Source of the DNA: Muricoccus harenae | GTDB taxonomy: Bacteria; Pseudomonadota; Alphaproteobacteria; Acetobacterales; Acetobacteraceae | Direction of reading: 5' to 3' | Length of the DNA: 64,000 nucleotides | Assembly: GCF_009848505.1 (NCBI RefSeq) | Contig: NZ_WWDL01000004.1 | Location: 62,001 to 126,000 of the forward strand | In this document: piece after piece, positions 18,471-26,357 of the stretch | Position numbering within the stretch: position 1 is the first letter of the stretch | Layout: every line of letters starts with the position of its first letter | The notes under the pieces: generated by a model | What the model saw: the letters and a program-made list of their open reading frames with translations, nothing else | Told to the model about the DNA's origin: nothing | Database searches by the model: none | Made by a program: the position numbers and the translations under genes

Positions 18471-19888
18471 AACACCGACAGCGCGGCCGCGCGGGAATGC
18501 GTGGTCTCGGTCGTGTCCGGCCGCTCCAGCGCGTCCAGGAAGGACTTGGCCCAGCCGGTCACGCTATGCGCCTGCAGCCGGCGGAACATGGCGGCGTGAC
18601 GTTCCCGCCTCTCGTCCAGCGGCATGGTCAGTGCGGCATTCATGGCCTCGGCGACGCCCACAGCATCCAGCGGGTTCACCAGCAGTGCCTCCGGCATCCC
18701 CTCCGCCGCGCCGGCGAAGCGCGACAGCACCAGGACGCCGGGATTCTCCGGGTCCTGCGCCGCCACATATTCCTTGGCCACGAGGTTCATCCCGTCCCGC
18801 AGCGGCGTCACCAGCCCGACCTGCGCCATGCGGTAGTAGCCCGCCAGCGTGTCCCGCTGCACGGCCCGCCCGACATAACGGACCGGCGTCCAGTCCGCGT
18901 CCGAGTAGTCGCCGTTGATACGGCCGGCGAGATGCTCGATCTCACGCTTGAGATCCTTGTAGGTCTCCACATCCTCGCGTGAGCGCGCGGCGACCTGGAG
19001 GTAGGTCACGCGGCCCCGGTGCTCTGGGAAGCGCTCGAGCAGCGCGCCGAAGGCCCGCAGCCGCTCGGGCAAGCCCTTGGTGTAGTCCAGCCGCTCCGCT
19101 CCGATGATGAGGGACCGGCCAACCAGGCTCGCCTCGAATCGCCGGGCGTCCGGCTGCGTGATGCTATGCGCCGAAAGCTCGGCGAACTCGTCGGTCGCAA
19201 TGGCGATCGGGAAGGCGCGGAATCGGGTGCGGCGGCCGCGGAAGCGCACCTCGCCCCCCGCACGCATCTTCATCCCGGTGCCCTGGGACATGCAGTCCAT
19301 CAGCCCCGTCAGATCTCGATGCGTCTGTACCCCTACCAGGTCATAGGCCAGCAGGTCGCGGATCAGGTCCTCGCCCCCTGGCATGGCCGAGAAGACCGCC
19401 CAGGGCGGGAATGGGATGTGATGGAAGTAGCCGATGCGATGCCGCGATCCCAAGGCGCGCAGCTCCGCCCCGAGCGGAATCAGCTGATAGTCATGCACCC
19501 AGATCGTGTCGTCGGGCCGCAGCAGGGTGAGCAGCTTCTTGGCATAGCGCCGGTTCACGCGGCGGTAGCACTCCGCCTGGTCGCGGTCGTAGCTCAGCAG
19601 CCCCAGGCGGAAATGGAACATCGGCCAGAGCGCGGAGTTCGCGTAGCCGGCGTAGAAGCCGTCATAGGCTTCCTGGGGCAGGTCGATCACGGCGTAGTCC
19701 ACGCCGCCGCGCCGCGCGTGCTTCACCACGTCCGGCGGGTCGGCCAATGCCGTTCCGCTCCACCCGAACCACAGCCCGCCGCGGTTGCTGAACGCATCCT
19801 TGAGCGCGACGGCCAGACCGCCGGCCGCGGGCGCGTCCCCACGCTTCGGTACGGCTACGCGATTCGAGACGATGACGAGGCGTCCCAC
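18356..19888 (-). CDS. otsA: Trehalose-6-phosphate synthase
   Basis: This GT20-family glycosyltransferase (510 aa) makes trehalose 6-phosphate from UDP-glucose and glucose 6-phosphate, the first step of osmoprotectant trehalose synthesis. Signatures are VSNRVAVPKR at the N-terminus, HDYQLIPLG, IGYFHHIPFPPW, GAERLDYTKGLPERLRAF, KEYVAAQ, and LSRFAGAAEGMPEALLVNP. The recognisable domain ends near SVTGWAKSFLDAL; about 50 further residues, rich in Ser, Thr and Ala, are encoded antisense to the end of aat. The partner otsB is upstream on the same strand with a 251-bp gap in which I see no gene. UDP-glucose could come from galU, elsewhere in the window. Confidence 0.95.
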   Translation of the reverse strand: MGRLVIVSNRVAVPKRGDAPAAGGLAVALKDAFSNRGGLWFGWSGTALADPPDVVKHARRGGVDYAVIDLPQEAYDGFYAGYANSALWPMFHFRLGLLSYDRDQAECYRRVNRRYAKKLLTLLRPDDTIWVHDYQLIPLGAELRALGSRHRIGYFHHIPFPPWAVFSAMPGGEDLIRDLLAYDLVGVQTHRDLTGLMDCMSQGTGMKMRAGGEVRFRGRRTRFRAFPIAIATDEFAELSAHSITQPDARRFEASLVGRSLIIGAERLDYTKGLPERLRAFGALLERFPEHRGRVTYLQVAARSREDVETYKDLKREIEHLAGRINGDYSDADWTPVRYVGRAVQRDTLAGYYRMAQVGLVTPLRDGMNLVAKEYVAAQDPENPGVLVLSRFAGAAEGMPEALLVNPLDAVGVAEAMNAALTMPLDERRERHAAMFRRLQAHSVTGWAKSFLDALERPDTTETTHSRAAALSVFQPRVLARSASTSSDSSSEDSFVSQVADLSTARAKRLL

Positions 19889-20139
19889 GATCCCTCCTAT
19901 CTGCCGACCTGGGACACCGCGAGCGGCGCCCCTACCGGCAATTCTGATTTCAGATGGGGCCCCGGACGCGGAACGTTACCCCTCACGCCATGCCACACGG
20001 CGGAAGAACCCTCCGTGCAACTCCGGCGAGCGGAACGCCCGCACATCGCCTCACCCTCCCCTGTTCCGCCACATTTGGAAAAACCGCCCAGGTCAGGGGG
20101 GGTTTCCCCATCCGGCGGGTCGCCAACCTCAATCCTCCA

Positions 20140-20898
20140 TCAATCCAACGACGTGCCGGCCGTCACCGAAGCGGCGAGCCGGGAGAGCCATGCCCGCACC
20201 AGGGCCGGCCGGCCCGCGAAGTCATCGGGCACGCGGAGCCCGTAGCCACCATATTCCGCGCAGGCGGCCATGCCATCTTCATCGGTGATGTCATCGCCGA
20301 TGAAAATCGGGCGGCGCCCACGGAAAGGCGCGATCGCCATCAGCCTGCGTACCGCGCCCCCCTTGTCCGCTCCCACAGGCCGCAGATCGGCCGCCGCATG
20401 GGATGGCACCACATGGAAGCCCCGGGAATCGTCGCGCAACAACCCATGTAGGAGGGCGAGCGCCTCCGCCTCCGCCTCGGGCCTTTGGCGGAAATGCAGG
20501 ACCAGGCCGTGCGTCTTGTGCTCGGCCAGCGTGCCGGGATGGGCGGCGGCGAATTCATCGGCCGCGCGCCGCCATTCGGGCAGCGGCACGGGCAGGGGAG
20601 GGGCGCCGGGCAGGGCCGGGTCGAGCACCGCCCCGTGCTCCGCGCCGATCGGCAGGCTGGGAACGCCCGTATAGCCGCGGGCCACCGCCAGCCCGCGCCC
20701 GGTCACCACCGCGACCGCGCCGCCCAGCGCCACCTGCAGGCGGGAGAGCAGATCAGGCAACTCCTTCGGCACCACCACGGCATCGGGCCGGGCAGCGATC
20801 TCCAGCAGCGTGCCGTCCATGTCGAGGAAGAGGGCTGTGTCGGGGCCCGGCATTGCGGGCCCAGCCAGCGCGGGACCAGGATTGGAGGACTCGTTCAT
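20140..20898 (-). CDS. otsB: Trehalose-6-phosphate phosphatase
   Basis: This 252-aa HAD-superfamily phosphatase removes phosphate from trehalose 6-phosphate. HAD motif I is LFLDMDGTLLEIA with both aspartates, motif II is in VVTGR, the conserved lysine region is GADKGGAVRRL, and motif IV is FIGDDITDEDGM. The cap domain includes GAEHGAVLDP. The ATG at 20898 has GAGAGG just upstream; the open frame continues further but without similarity. It is the first of an otsB-otsA pair and lies 49 bp after a DUF2155 gene on the same strand, so it might be co-transcribed with it. Confidence 0.94.
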   Translation of the reverse strand: MNESSNPGPALAGPAMPGPDTALFLDMDGTLLEIAARPDAVVVPKELPDLLSRLQVALGGAVAVVTGRGLAVARGYTGVPSLPIGAEHGAVLDPALPGAPPLPVPLPEWRRAADEFAAAHPGTLAEHKTHGLVLHFRQRPEAEAEALALLHGLLRDDSRGFHVVPSHAAADLRPVGADKGGAVRRLMAIAPFRGRRPIFIGDDITDEDGMAACAEYGGYGLRVPDDFAGRPALVRAWLSRLAASVTAGTSLD

Positions 20899-20947
20899 CG
20901 CGCCTCTCATCCAAGGCCGGCGGCGCGCTCGGCGGGAAATCGGTCCA

Positions 20948-21376
20948 TCACCGGCAGTCGAGGATCCGGAGATCGTAGACCGGATGCTCCAGCATATGCG
21001 CCGCCGGCGCATTGGCCAGCATCCAACCACGGAAGGCGAGCGGCGCGTTAGCGCCGAGCAGGTCGTCCCGCACCTCAATGAAGGCGGCGGCGTCCGGCAC
21101 CTCGTCCGGCGGCCTGGCATTGCAGGCGCGCACGGTGATGGTCAGCGAGCCGAAGCGCGTGGGCTGGCCCACCGAGGCCTTCAGCACCGTGATCCGCGCC
21201 GTCACCTTGTCCAGCGCCTGGAGTTCGGCGGTGCGCCTCTGCACCCATCCCGCCTCTGCCGGCGGACCCTGGTCGGAATTCTGGGCCGAGTTCGGCACCG
21301 TGCCCGCGGGCTGAGCTTGGCCGGCCACCGGGGCCGCGAAGGCAAGCGCGGCGAGAAGAACGAATACGCCCCTCAT
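20948..21376 (-). CDS. DUF2155 family exported protein
   Basis: This 142-aa protein has a signal peptide (MRGVFVLLAALAFAAPVAGQ). The alphaproteobacterial DUF2155 domain is recognisable from LDKVTARITVLKASVG, FGSLTITVRACNARPPDE, a FRGWMLANAPA block and the C-terminal HPVYDLRILDC. The two cysteines (in VRAC and LDC) could form a disulfide in the periplasm. Its start overlaps the preceding 75-aa gene (ATGA). DUF2155 genes usually lie beside aat, NDUFA12 and mlaD, as they do here. The biochemical role is not established. Confidence 0.9.
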   Translation of the reverse strand: MRGVFVLLAALAFAAPVAGQAQPAGTVPNSAQNSDQGPPAEAGWVQRRTAELQALDKVTARITVLKASVGQPTRFGSLTITVRACNARPPDEVPDAAAFIEVRDDLLGANAPLAFRGWMLANAPAAHMLEHPVYDLRILDCR

Positions 21377-21600
21377 GCCTGGCGCTTTGGGCTGGGCAGC
21401 GCGGCGACGAGATCGGTCAGCACCTGCCGCATCGCCGCCTCGTCCACCCCCATCAGCACCGCATCCTCGAAGGTGTCCCGCAACACCTGCGCCGCCTCGG
21501 CGTGGTTCTCGGTCAGCATCTTCAGCTTCTCCCGGCAGGAGATGGGCTGTCCGTCGGCACCCGGCCAGCGTTCGGGCGGGGCGAGGGGATCGGCCGTCAC
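21373..21600 (-). CDS. Conserved small hypothetical protein (75 aa)
   Basis: This 75-aa soluble protein is coupled at both ends: its ATG overlaps the mlaD stop (ATGA) and its stop overlaps the DUF2155 start (ATGA). It contains CREKLKMLTENHAEAAQVLR followed by FEDAVLMGVDEAAMRQVL and is predicted to be mostly helical, with no signal peptide. I do not assign a family. The tight coupling within a conserved cell-envelope/respiratory cluster argues that it is real. Dosage or complex partnership with MlaD or DUF2155 is only an inference. Confidence 0.75.
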   Translation of the reverse strand: MTADPLAPPERWPGADGQPISCREKLKMLTENHAEAAQVLRDTFEDAVLMGVDEAAMRQVLTDLVAALPSPKRQA

Positions 21601-22118
21601 CGCGCACTGCCCCCGGCAGGGGCCGGGGTCGGCGTGTTCTGCGCGCCTTCCCCCTGCTGGTTCGTATTCATCTGGGTCACGGAGAAGATGAAGCGGCCCA
21701 ACAAGCTTTCGAGGCTCACCGAGGATTGCGTGATCTTCACCTCGCCCCCTGAGGCAAGGCCCCGCTCGCTGCCCCCTGGCACCAGCGCCACGTATTTCCC
21801 GCCCAGCAGCCCTTCCGAGGTGATCTCGGCGGAGCTGTCTTCCGGCACCTTGATGGCCGAATCGACGTTCAGGGTCAGCACGGCCAGATAGGTCGCCGGG
21901 TCGATTCGCTGGGCCGTCACGCTGCCCACCTTCACCCCTGCGATCCGCACATCGGCGCCTGGCGCGAGGCCGTCGATCCGGTCGAAGCGTGCAGTGAGGA
22001 TCAGCCCCCCGCCCGCGCTGGAGCGGCCCGAATTGGTCACGGCGAATACAAGAAACAGCACGGCGGCGAGCAACACCACCGCGCCGGCCGCGATCTCCGC
22101 GACTCCGCGACCTTTCAC
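21597..22118 (-). CDS. mlaD: MlaD-like MCE-domain lipid transport protein
   Basis: This membrane-anchored periplasmic MCE protein of the Mla pathway binds the MlaFEB transporter and moves phospholipids between the outer and inner membranes. After a short cytoplasmic stretch there is one transmembrane helix (EIAAGAVVLLAAVLFLVFAV). The MCE core follows: LTARFDRIDGLAPGADVRIA, GVKVGSVTAQRIDP, and LNVDSAIKVPEDSSAEITSE GLLGG. A Thr/Gly/Pro-rich tail comes last. The GTG at 22118 gives about 173 aa and avoids overlap with the upstream gene; ATGs up to 22244 are alternative starts and would overlap it. Other mla genes are not in the window. Confidence 0.88.
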   Translation of the reverse strand: MKGRGVAEIAAGAVVLLAAVLFLVFAVTNSGRSSAGGGLILTARFDRIDGLAPGADVRIAGVKVGSVTAQRIDPATYLAVLTLNVDSAIKVPEDSSAEITSEGLLGGKYVALVPGGSERGLASGGEVKITQSSVSLESLLGRFIFSVTQMNTNQQGEGAQNTPTPAPAGGSAR

Positions 22119-22155
22119 GCCGCCTGCCCTGGCGTTCTCATCGGCATCCCGCGCA

Positions 22156-22512
22156 TCAGGATCCGGGCGTCCAGGCCTCGTAATCCCCCGCCGTGGGGTT
22201 GCGCTTGCCGCCGGCATAGTCATGCCCGCTGGGCCGGTAGGCATCGGGTGTACCCGTCACGTTCGGCTTGTGCGGCTTCATCCAGGGCAGCCGCCGGGCG
22301 GTGTCCATGGGCGAGTTCACGGTGTGGTGCAGCCAGCCATGCCACTCGGGCGGCACGGTCGTCGCCTCAGGGGCGCCGGCATAGACAACCCAGCGGCGCT
22401 TGCGGCCGTAGTTCATGTAGTCGCGGCGGCTCTCGAAATAGACATTGCCGACGGAATCGGCGCCGATCCTGCGGCCGGTAAGACCAGAGAGCCAGCGCTG
22501 CATGGCGGACAT
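22156..22512 (-). CDS. NDUFA12-like complex I accessory subunit
   Basis: This 118-aa homologue of the mitochondrial NADH:ubiquinone oxidoreductase subunit NDUFA12 (B17.2) is an accessory subunit shared by mitochondria and alphaproteobacteria. The family blocks are IGADSVGNVYFESR, KRRWVVYAGAPEATTVPPEW, HGWLHHTVNS and PWMKPHKPNVTGTPDAY. The ATG at 22512 has AGGAGA 6 nt upstream. It is first in a minus-strand run with mlaD, the 75-aa gene and DUF2155. Its presence supports an alphaproteobacterial host. Core nuo genes are outside the window. Confidence 0.94.
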   Translation of the reverse strand: MSAMQRWLSGLTGRRIGADSVGNVYFESRRDYMNYGRKRRWVVYAGAPEATTVPPEWHGWLHHTVNSPMDTARRLPWMKPHKPNVTGTPDAYRPSGHDYAGGKRNPTAGDYEAWTPGS

Positions 22513-22679
22513 GGAAGGTCTCCTGCCGATGCGGGCGGGTGAAGGACGGCGCTGCATATGGCACGGCGAGGCCCGAGGGAAAAGGCAGGGCGGGCGCACA
22601 CCTGATCTTGTGTCCGAGTCGCGCCCCAGCCACGACATGGCGGCTTCACCACCGCTCGCGGCGGGCCTATGGTCGCCTC

Positions 22680-24218
22680 ATGACGCGTAGAGACGGCACG
22701 ATCCGGGACACCGTTTGGGAAGGGGTGGCGATGCGCCGCGCCCGTGCCTGCGCCGATCCTGATGCCGATCCGCGCCTTGTCGCGCTGCCCGCCGCCTGGG
22801 ACGACGGCGCGGCGGAGGCCCTGGCCGCTCTGGCTCCCGGAGACGGGCCGGTTGCCCTGCCTCGCCTCGCCGAGGGCTGGATCAGGCGCGTCGCCGCGCG
22901 CGGCCGCAAGCTCGGTATCCTGGGCAGCGCCGAAGCGGCCGAGGGCTTCGCGGCCGGGCTGCGGAGCCTCGTCCTCGGCCGCCGGGGCGCTCCCGGCGCG
23001 GGGGTCTGGGCGAATGACGTGAAGGCCGATCCCCGATTCGTGCTGAACCTGCCCGCTTTCCTTGATGCCGAGGGCGGCTTCGACTCTGCCGGTTATGTCG
23101 CCGCCACGCGCCTTGGCGTGACCGTGCTGGAAATCCTGGGCAATGGCCGCGCGACGCGCCTGCGCCTCGGCTTCGCCGATCTTGCCGGCCTGCTTGCGGC
23201 GCTGCGCCTGGACTACGAGTCGCCCGAGGCCCGGGCGGTCGCCATCGCCATCGCCGCCCTGACCCGCGGCACCGCCGAAGCCGTTTCCGGCGACCTGGCC
23301 GAAACCTTCGGCGCTCGCGAACCGGTCTCCCTGCTCTGCCCGGCGCCGCCCGAGTCGCTTCCTGTGCCAGGCCTCGCCGAGGCTGCCCGCGCCGCGCTGG
23401 ACGCCGCCGCGGCCGCCCCCGGCCTGCGCCACGCCGCGATCTTCGCCCTCTCGCCGCCGGATGCGGTGGAGGCGCTGCTTGGCGCCGAGACGGGCGGCCT
23501 CGCCCCCGCCGCCGCCGCCACCCGGCTTGTCTCCACCCCCGATGGCGCCGTGGCCGAAGTTCCCACCCGGGCTGCCCTGCTCGCCGGCGAGGATGCCGCG
23601 CGCCTTCTCGCCCCACGCGGCCCCGAGGCGCGTGCCGCGATGGAAGCGGCGCTGCGGCCCTGGCTGCATGTCGCGGCCCCCGGCGCCCCGGTGTCGGCAC
23701 AGGCACCGCGCCCGGCGCCGAAGCCCCGTGCCCAGCCGGCCCATGGGCAGCCCGCCCATGGCCGCGGTGCTGTGTGGAAGGTGTCGATCGGCGGCCATCG
23801 CGTGACCCTGCGCACCATGGAAGGCAGCAAGGGGCTGGAGGAGATTTCCCTCACCCTCGCCAAGGATGGCGCCGCCTTCCGCGCCATGGTCGATGCGCTC
23901 TGCCATTCCGTGACGGTCGGGCTGAACGCCGGGGTGCGACTCGACGAATACGTCCAGACCTTCGCCTATACCCGCTTCGGCCCCGCCGGCGTGGTGGAGG
24001 GCGATCCGGCTATCCATCGCGCCTCCTCCGTGCTCGACTGGGCCTTCCGCCGCCTGGCGCTGGACCATCTCGAGGGCCGTTTCCTGCCTGACCCGACCGA
24101 GGAGGAATGCGGCGCGGATCATCTCGGCACCGCTGCGCAGCAGCTTCCGCTCCTGCCCGACCTTCCCTCCACCCCCGCGCCGGCCACGCGCCGCCGAGCC
24201 CTTCGGCTGGTGGGCTGA
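22680..24218 (+). CDS. TSCPD-domain protein related to the C-terminal part of class II ribonucleotide reductase
   Basis: This 512-aa cytoplasmic protein resembles a shortened vitamin-B12-dependent ribonucleotide reductase. The C-terminal part (about residues 365-475) is a clear TSCPD domain: KVSIGGHRVTLRTMEG, ISLTLAKDGAAFRAMVDAL, SVTVGLNAGVRLDEYVQTF, YTRFGPAGVVEGDPAI, then a helix LDWAFRRLAL. The N-terminal part keeps fragments like the reductase barrel (NLPAFLDAEGGFDSAG, LGVTVLEILGN, LRLGFADLAGLLAALRL). I find no NPCGE/NPCSE active-site motif and only four or five scattered cysteines, and full enzymes are about 750-1,250 aa. It is therefore probably not a reductase itself. It is divergent from the NDUFA12 gene and heads an eight-gene run. 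Confidence 0.78.
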   Translation: MTRRDGTIRDTVWEGVAMRRARACADPDADPRLVALPAAWDDGAAEALAALAPGDGPVALPRLAEGWIRRVAARGRKLGILGSAEAAEGFAAGLRSLVLGRRGAPGAGVWANDVKADPRFVLNLPAFLDAEGGFDSAGYVAATRLGVTVLEILGNGRATRLRLGFADLAGLLAALRLDYESPEARAVAIAIAALTRGTAEAVSGDLAETFGAREPVSLLCPAPPESLPVPGLAEAARAALDAAAAAPGLRHAAIFALSPPDAVEALLGAETGGLAPAAAATRLVSTPDGAVAEVPTRAALLAGEDAARLLAPRGPEARAAMEAALRPWLHVAAPGAPVSAQAPRPAPKPRAQPAHGQPAHGRGAVWKVSIGGHRVTLRTMEGSKGLEEISLTLAKDGAAFRAMVDALCHSVTVGLNAGVRLDEYVQTFAYTRFGPAGVVEGDPAIHRASSVLDWAFRRLALDHLEGRFLPDPTEEECGADHLGTAAQQLPLLPDLPSTPAPATRRRALRLVG

Positions 24219-24221
24219 GGC

Positions 24222-24698
24222 ATGGCGCAGGCTGATCGCGGGCGTATCGAGGCCCGGCTTGCCGAACTGGGCGTGACCCTGCCGCAGCCGGCGCTGCCCA
24301 TCGCCAATTACGTCCCCGCCGTCATCTCCGGCGGCCTGCTCTTCGTTTCCGGCCAGGTGCCGATGCGGAGCGGCAAGATTGCCTATACCGGCAAGCTCGG
24401 TGACGGGGTGGGGGTCGATGGCGGCCAGCAGGCGGCGCAGCTTTGCTTCATAAACGTGCTGGCCCAGGCCCATGCGGCGCTCGGCAGCCTGGACCGGGTG
24501 GTGCGGGTGGTGCGGCTGGGCGGGTTCATCGCCGCCGTGCCGGACTTCACCCAGCATGCCCAGGTGATGAACGGCGCCTCCGACATGGCCGTCGCCGTCT
24601 TCGACGAGGCCGGACGCCACGCCCGCACCACCATCGGCGTCTCCTCCCTGCCCGGCGACGCCGCGGTGGAGGTGGAGGCCGTGTTCGAGATCGCGTGA
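24222..24698 (+). CDS. RidA/YjgF-family protein
   Basis: This 158-aa protein belongs to the RidA superfamily, whose members hydrolyse reactive enamines/imines formed from amino acids by PLP enzymes. Features are IANYVPAVISGGLLFVSGQV near the N-terminus, the LGSLDRVVRVVRLGGFI core, and the conserved arginine in GRHARTTIGVSSLP followed by EVEAVFEIA. The arginine typical of active deaminases is present. It starts 3 bp after the TSCPD gene and its stop overlaps the next start (GTGA), indicating co-translation. Confidence 0.92.
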   Translation: MAQADRGRIEARLAELGVTLPQPALPIANYVPAVISGGLLFVSGQVPMRSGKIAYTGKLGDGVGVDGGQQAAQLCFINVLAQAHAALGSLDRVVRVVRLGGFIAAVPDFTQHAQVMNGASDMAVAVFDEAGRHARTTIGVSSLPGDAAVEVEAVFEIA

Positions 24699-25135
24699 CC
24701 ACCGCCGCGGAACGGGGCGAGGCCCTGATTCGCCGGTGGATGGAAAGCGGCGACCACTCTCTCCTCGCCGAGGACATCGCCTGGCGCGTTTCCCCCGGTT
24801 ATCCCGTGCCGCGCACGGAATGGCGCGGCCGCGCCGAGGTGGAAGGCGCCTTCTTCCCCGCCCTGCGCTGCCACTTCCCGCAATGGCGAATCGCCGTGGA
24901 CAGCTTCACGCCCCTCGCGGATGGCCGGCTGCTTGCCATCGGCGCCTATGACGCGCGGGACTCGGCCGGCCGCACGGGCCGCATTCCCTTCCTGCATGTC
25001 TGGACACTGGGCGACGGGACGATTGTTGGCGTGGAGGCGGTGGCCGATTTCGCCGCCTTCGCCCCGCTGCACGCCTCCGGCACTGCTGCGCCGGGAACGA
25101 AAGGCGGTGACGCTGTGCCGGGCACGCGGGGCTGA
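24695..25135 (+). CDS. NTF2/SnoaL-like protein
   Basis: This 146-aa protein has the alternating helix/strand pattern of the NTF2-like fold: GEALIRRWMESGDHSLLAED, then WRGRAEVEGAFFPALRC, QWRIAVDSFTPLADGRLL, and HVWTLGDGTIVGVEAVADF. Such proteins bind small ligands or act as isomerases/hydrolases, and the substrate is unknown. The start is the GTG inside the RidA stop (GTGA). The C-terminus (PGTKGGDAVPGTRG) is low complexity. Family assignment is from the pattern and is fairly secure; a specific role is not. Confidence 0.78.
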   Translation: MTTAAERGEALIRRWMESGDHSLLAEDIAWRVSPGYPVPRTEWRGRAEVEGAFFPALRCHFPQWRIAVDSFTPLADGRLLAIGAYDARDSAGRTGRIPFLHVWTLGDGTIVGVEAVADFAAFAPLHASGTAAPGTKGGDAVPGTRG

Positions 25136-25177
25136 TCCCCGCTTGCACCGGGCGCCGCGCGCCGCACATGCGCTTCC

Positions 25178-26332
25178 ATGCCCTCTGAGCTGACCCTCTC
25201 GCTGCATCCCCGAATCGCCGACATCCCGGCCGAGGAATGGGATGCCTGCAATGACACCGGAAATCCCTTCACCTCCCATGCCTTCCTCCTGTCGCTGGAG
25301 GAATCTGGCTGCACCGGTCCACGTACCGGTTGGCTGCCACAGCACCTGGCGCTGCGCGACGAGGCCGGCGCGCTGGTCGCGGTGGCGCCCGCCTATGCCA
25401 AGGGCCATTCCTACGGCGAGTATGTTTTCGACCACGCATGGGCGCGTGCCTTCGAGAATGCCGGCGGCGAGTATTATCCCAAGTTCCAGGTGGCCGTGCC
25501 CTTCAGCCCCGTGCCCGGCCCTCGCCTGATGGTCCGCCCCGGAACCGGCGTGCCCCATGGCGCGCTGGCACAGGGGCTGGCGCAGGCGACGGAGGCGCTG
25601 AAGCTTTCCTCCTGTCACGTCACCTTCTGCACGCGCGAGGAATGGGATGCGCTGGGCGAGGCCGGCTGGCTGCAGCGCCTGGGGACGCAGTTCCACTGGA
25701 CAAATGAGGGCTATTCCAGCTTCGACGACTTCCTCGCCGCCTTATCCTCCCGCAAGCGCAAGGCGATCCGCCGTGAAAGGCGGGACGCGCAATCCGCCGG
25801 GCTCACCATCCGCACTCTCCGCGGCGCCGAGATCACGCCGGAGATCTGGCGCCTGTTCCACAAGTTCTACCGCAGCACCACGGACCGGAAATGGGGCAGC
25901 GCCTATCTCTCCGCCCGCTTCTGGCCCCTGATGGGCGAGCGCATGGGTGACCGCGTGGTGCTCATGGTGGCGGAGCGGGACGGCACGCCCGTGGCCGGCG
26001 CGCTGAACCTGATGGGGCATGACGCCCTTTATGGCCGCAACTGGGGCAGCCTAGTGGAGGCGCCCTTCCTGCATTTCGAGCTCTGCTATTACCAGGCACT
26101 CGATTTTGCGATCGCCCATGGGCTGAAGCGCGTGGAGGCGGGTGCTCAGGGCGAGCACAAGATCCAGCGCGGCTACCGCCCGGTGCCGACCTATTCCGCG
26201 CATCTCATCGCCCATTCCGGACTGCGCCGCGCGGTCGCCGATTCACTGGTGCATGAACGCGCGGCGATTGAGGCGGAAATGGTGGAGCTGGACGCCATGT
26301 CCCCGTATCGCCGCGACGGCGAGGAGGGGTGA
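25178..26332 (+). CDS. FemAB-like GNAT-fold acyltransferase (DUF482/COG3146)
   Basis: This 384-aa cytoplasmic protein belongs to the COG3146 group. It opens with LHPRIADIPAEEWDACNDTG and NPFTSHAFLLSLEESG, followed by AVAPAYAKGHSYGEYVFDHA and the GGEYYPKFQVAVPFSPVPG block typical of this family. The second GNAT-like half contains RKRKAIRRERRDAQ, YLSARFWPLM and GAQGEHKIQRGYRPVPTYS. Members are proposed peptidoglycan- or lipid-linked aminoacyl/acetyl transferases, but few are characterised. It lies within the same-strand run, 42 bp after the NTF2-like gene and 25 bp before the EamA transporter. Confidence 0.88.
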   Translation: MPSELTLSLHPRIADIPAEEWDACNDTGNPFTSHAFLLSLEESGCTGPRTGWLPQHLALRDEAGALVAVAPAYAKGHSYGEYVFDHAWARAFENAGGEYYPKFQVAVPFSPVPGPRLMVRPGTGVPHGALAQGLAQATEALKLSSCHVTFCTREEWDALGEAGWLQRLGTQFHWTNEGYSSFDDFLAALSSRKRKAIRRERRDAQSAGLTIRTLRGAEITPEIWRLFHKFYRSTTDRKWGSAYLSARFWPLMGERMGDRVVLMVAERDGTPVAGALNLMGHDALYGRNWGSLVEAPFLHFELCYYQALDFAIAHGLKRVEAGAQGEHKIQRGYRPVPTYSAHLIAHSGLRRAVADSLVHERAAIEAEMVELDAMSPYRRDGEEG

Positions 26333-26357
26333 GCCGGGCCAGGATGCGCGGCGCTCC

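Noticed and set aside
22413-24620. 735-codon minus-strand frame across the TSCPD gene
   Set aside because: It runs antisense to a protein with clear homology and joins unrelated regions. There is no ribosome site and the composition is shadow-like.
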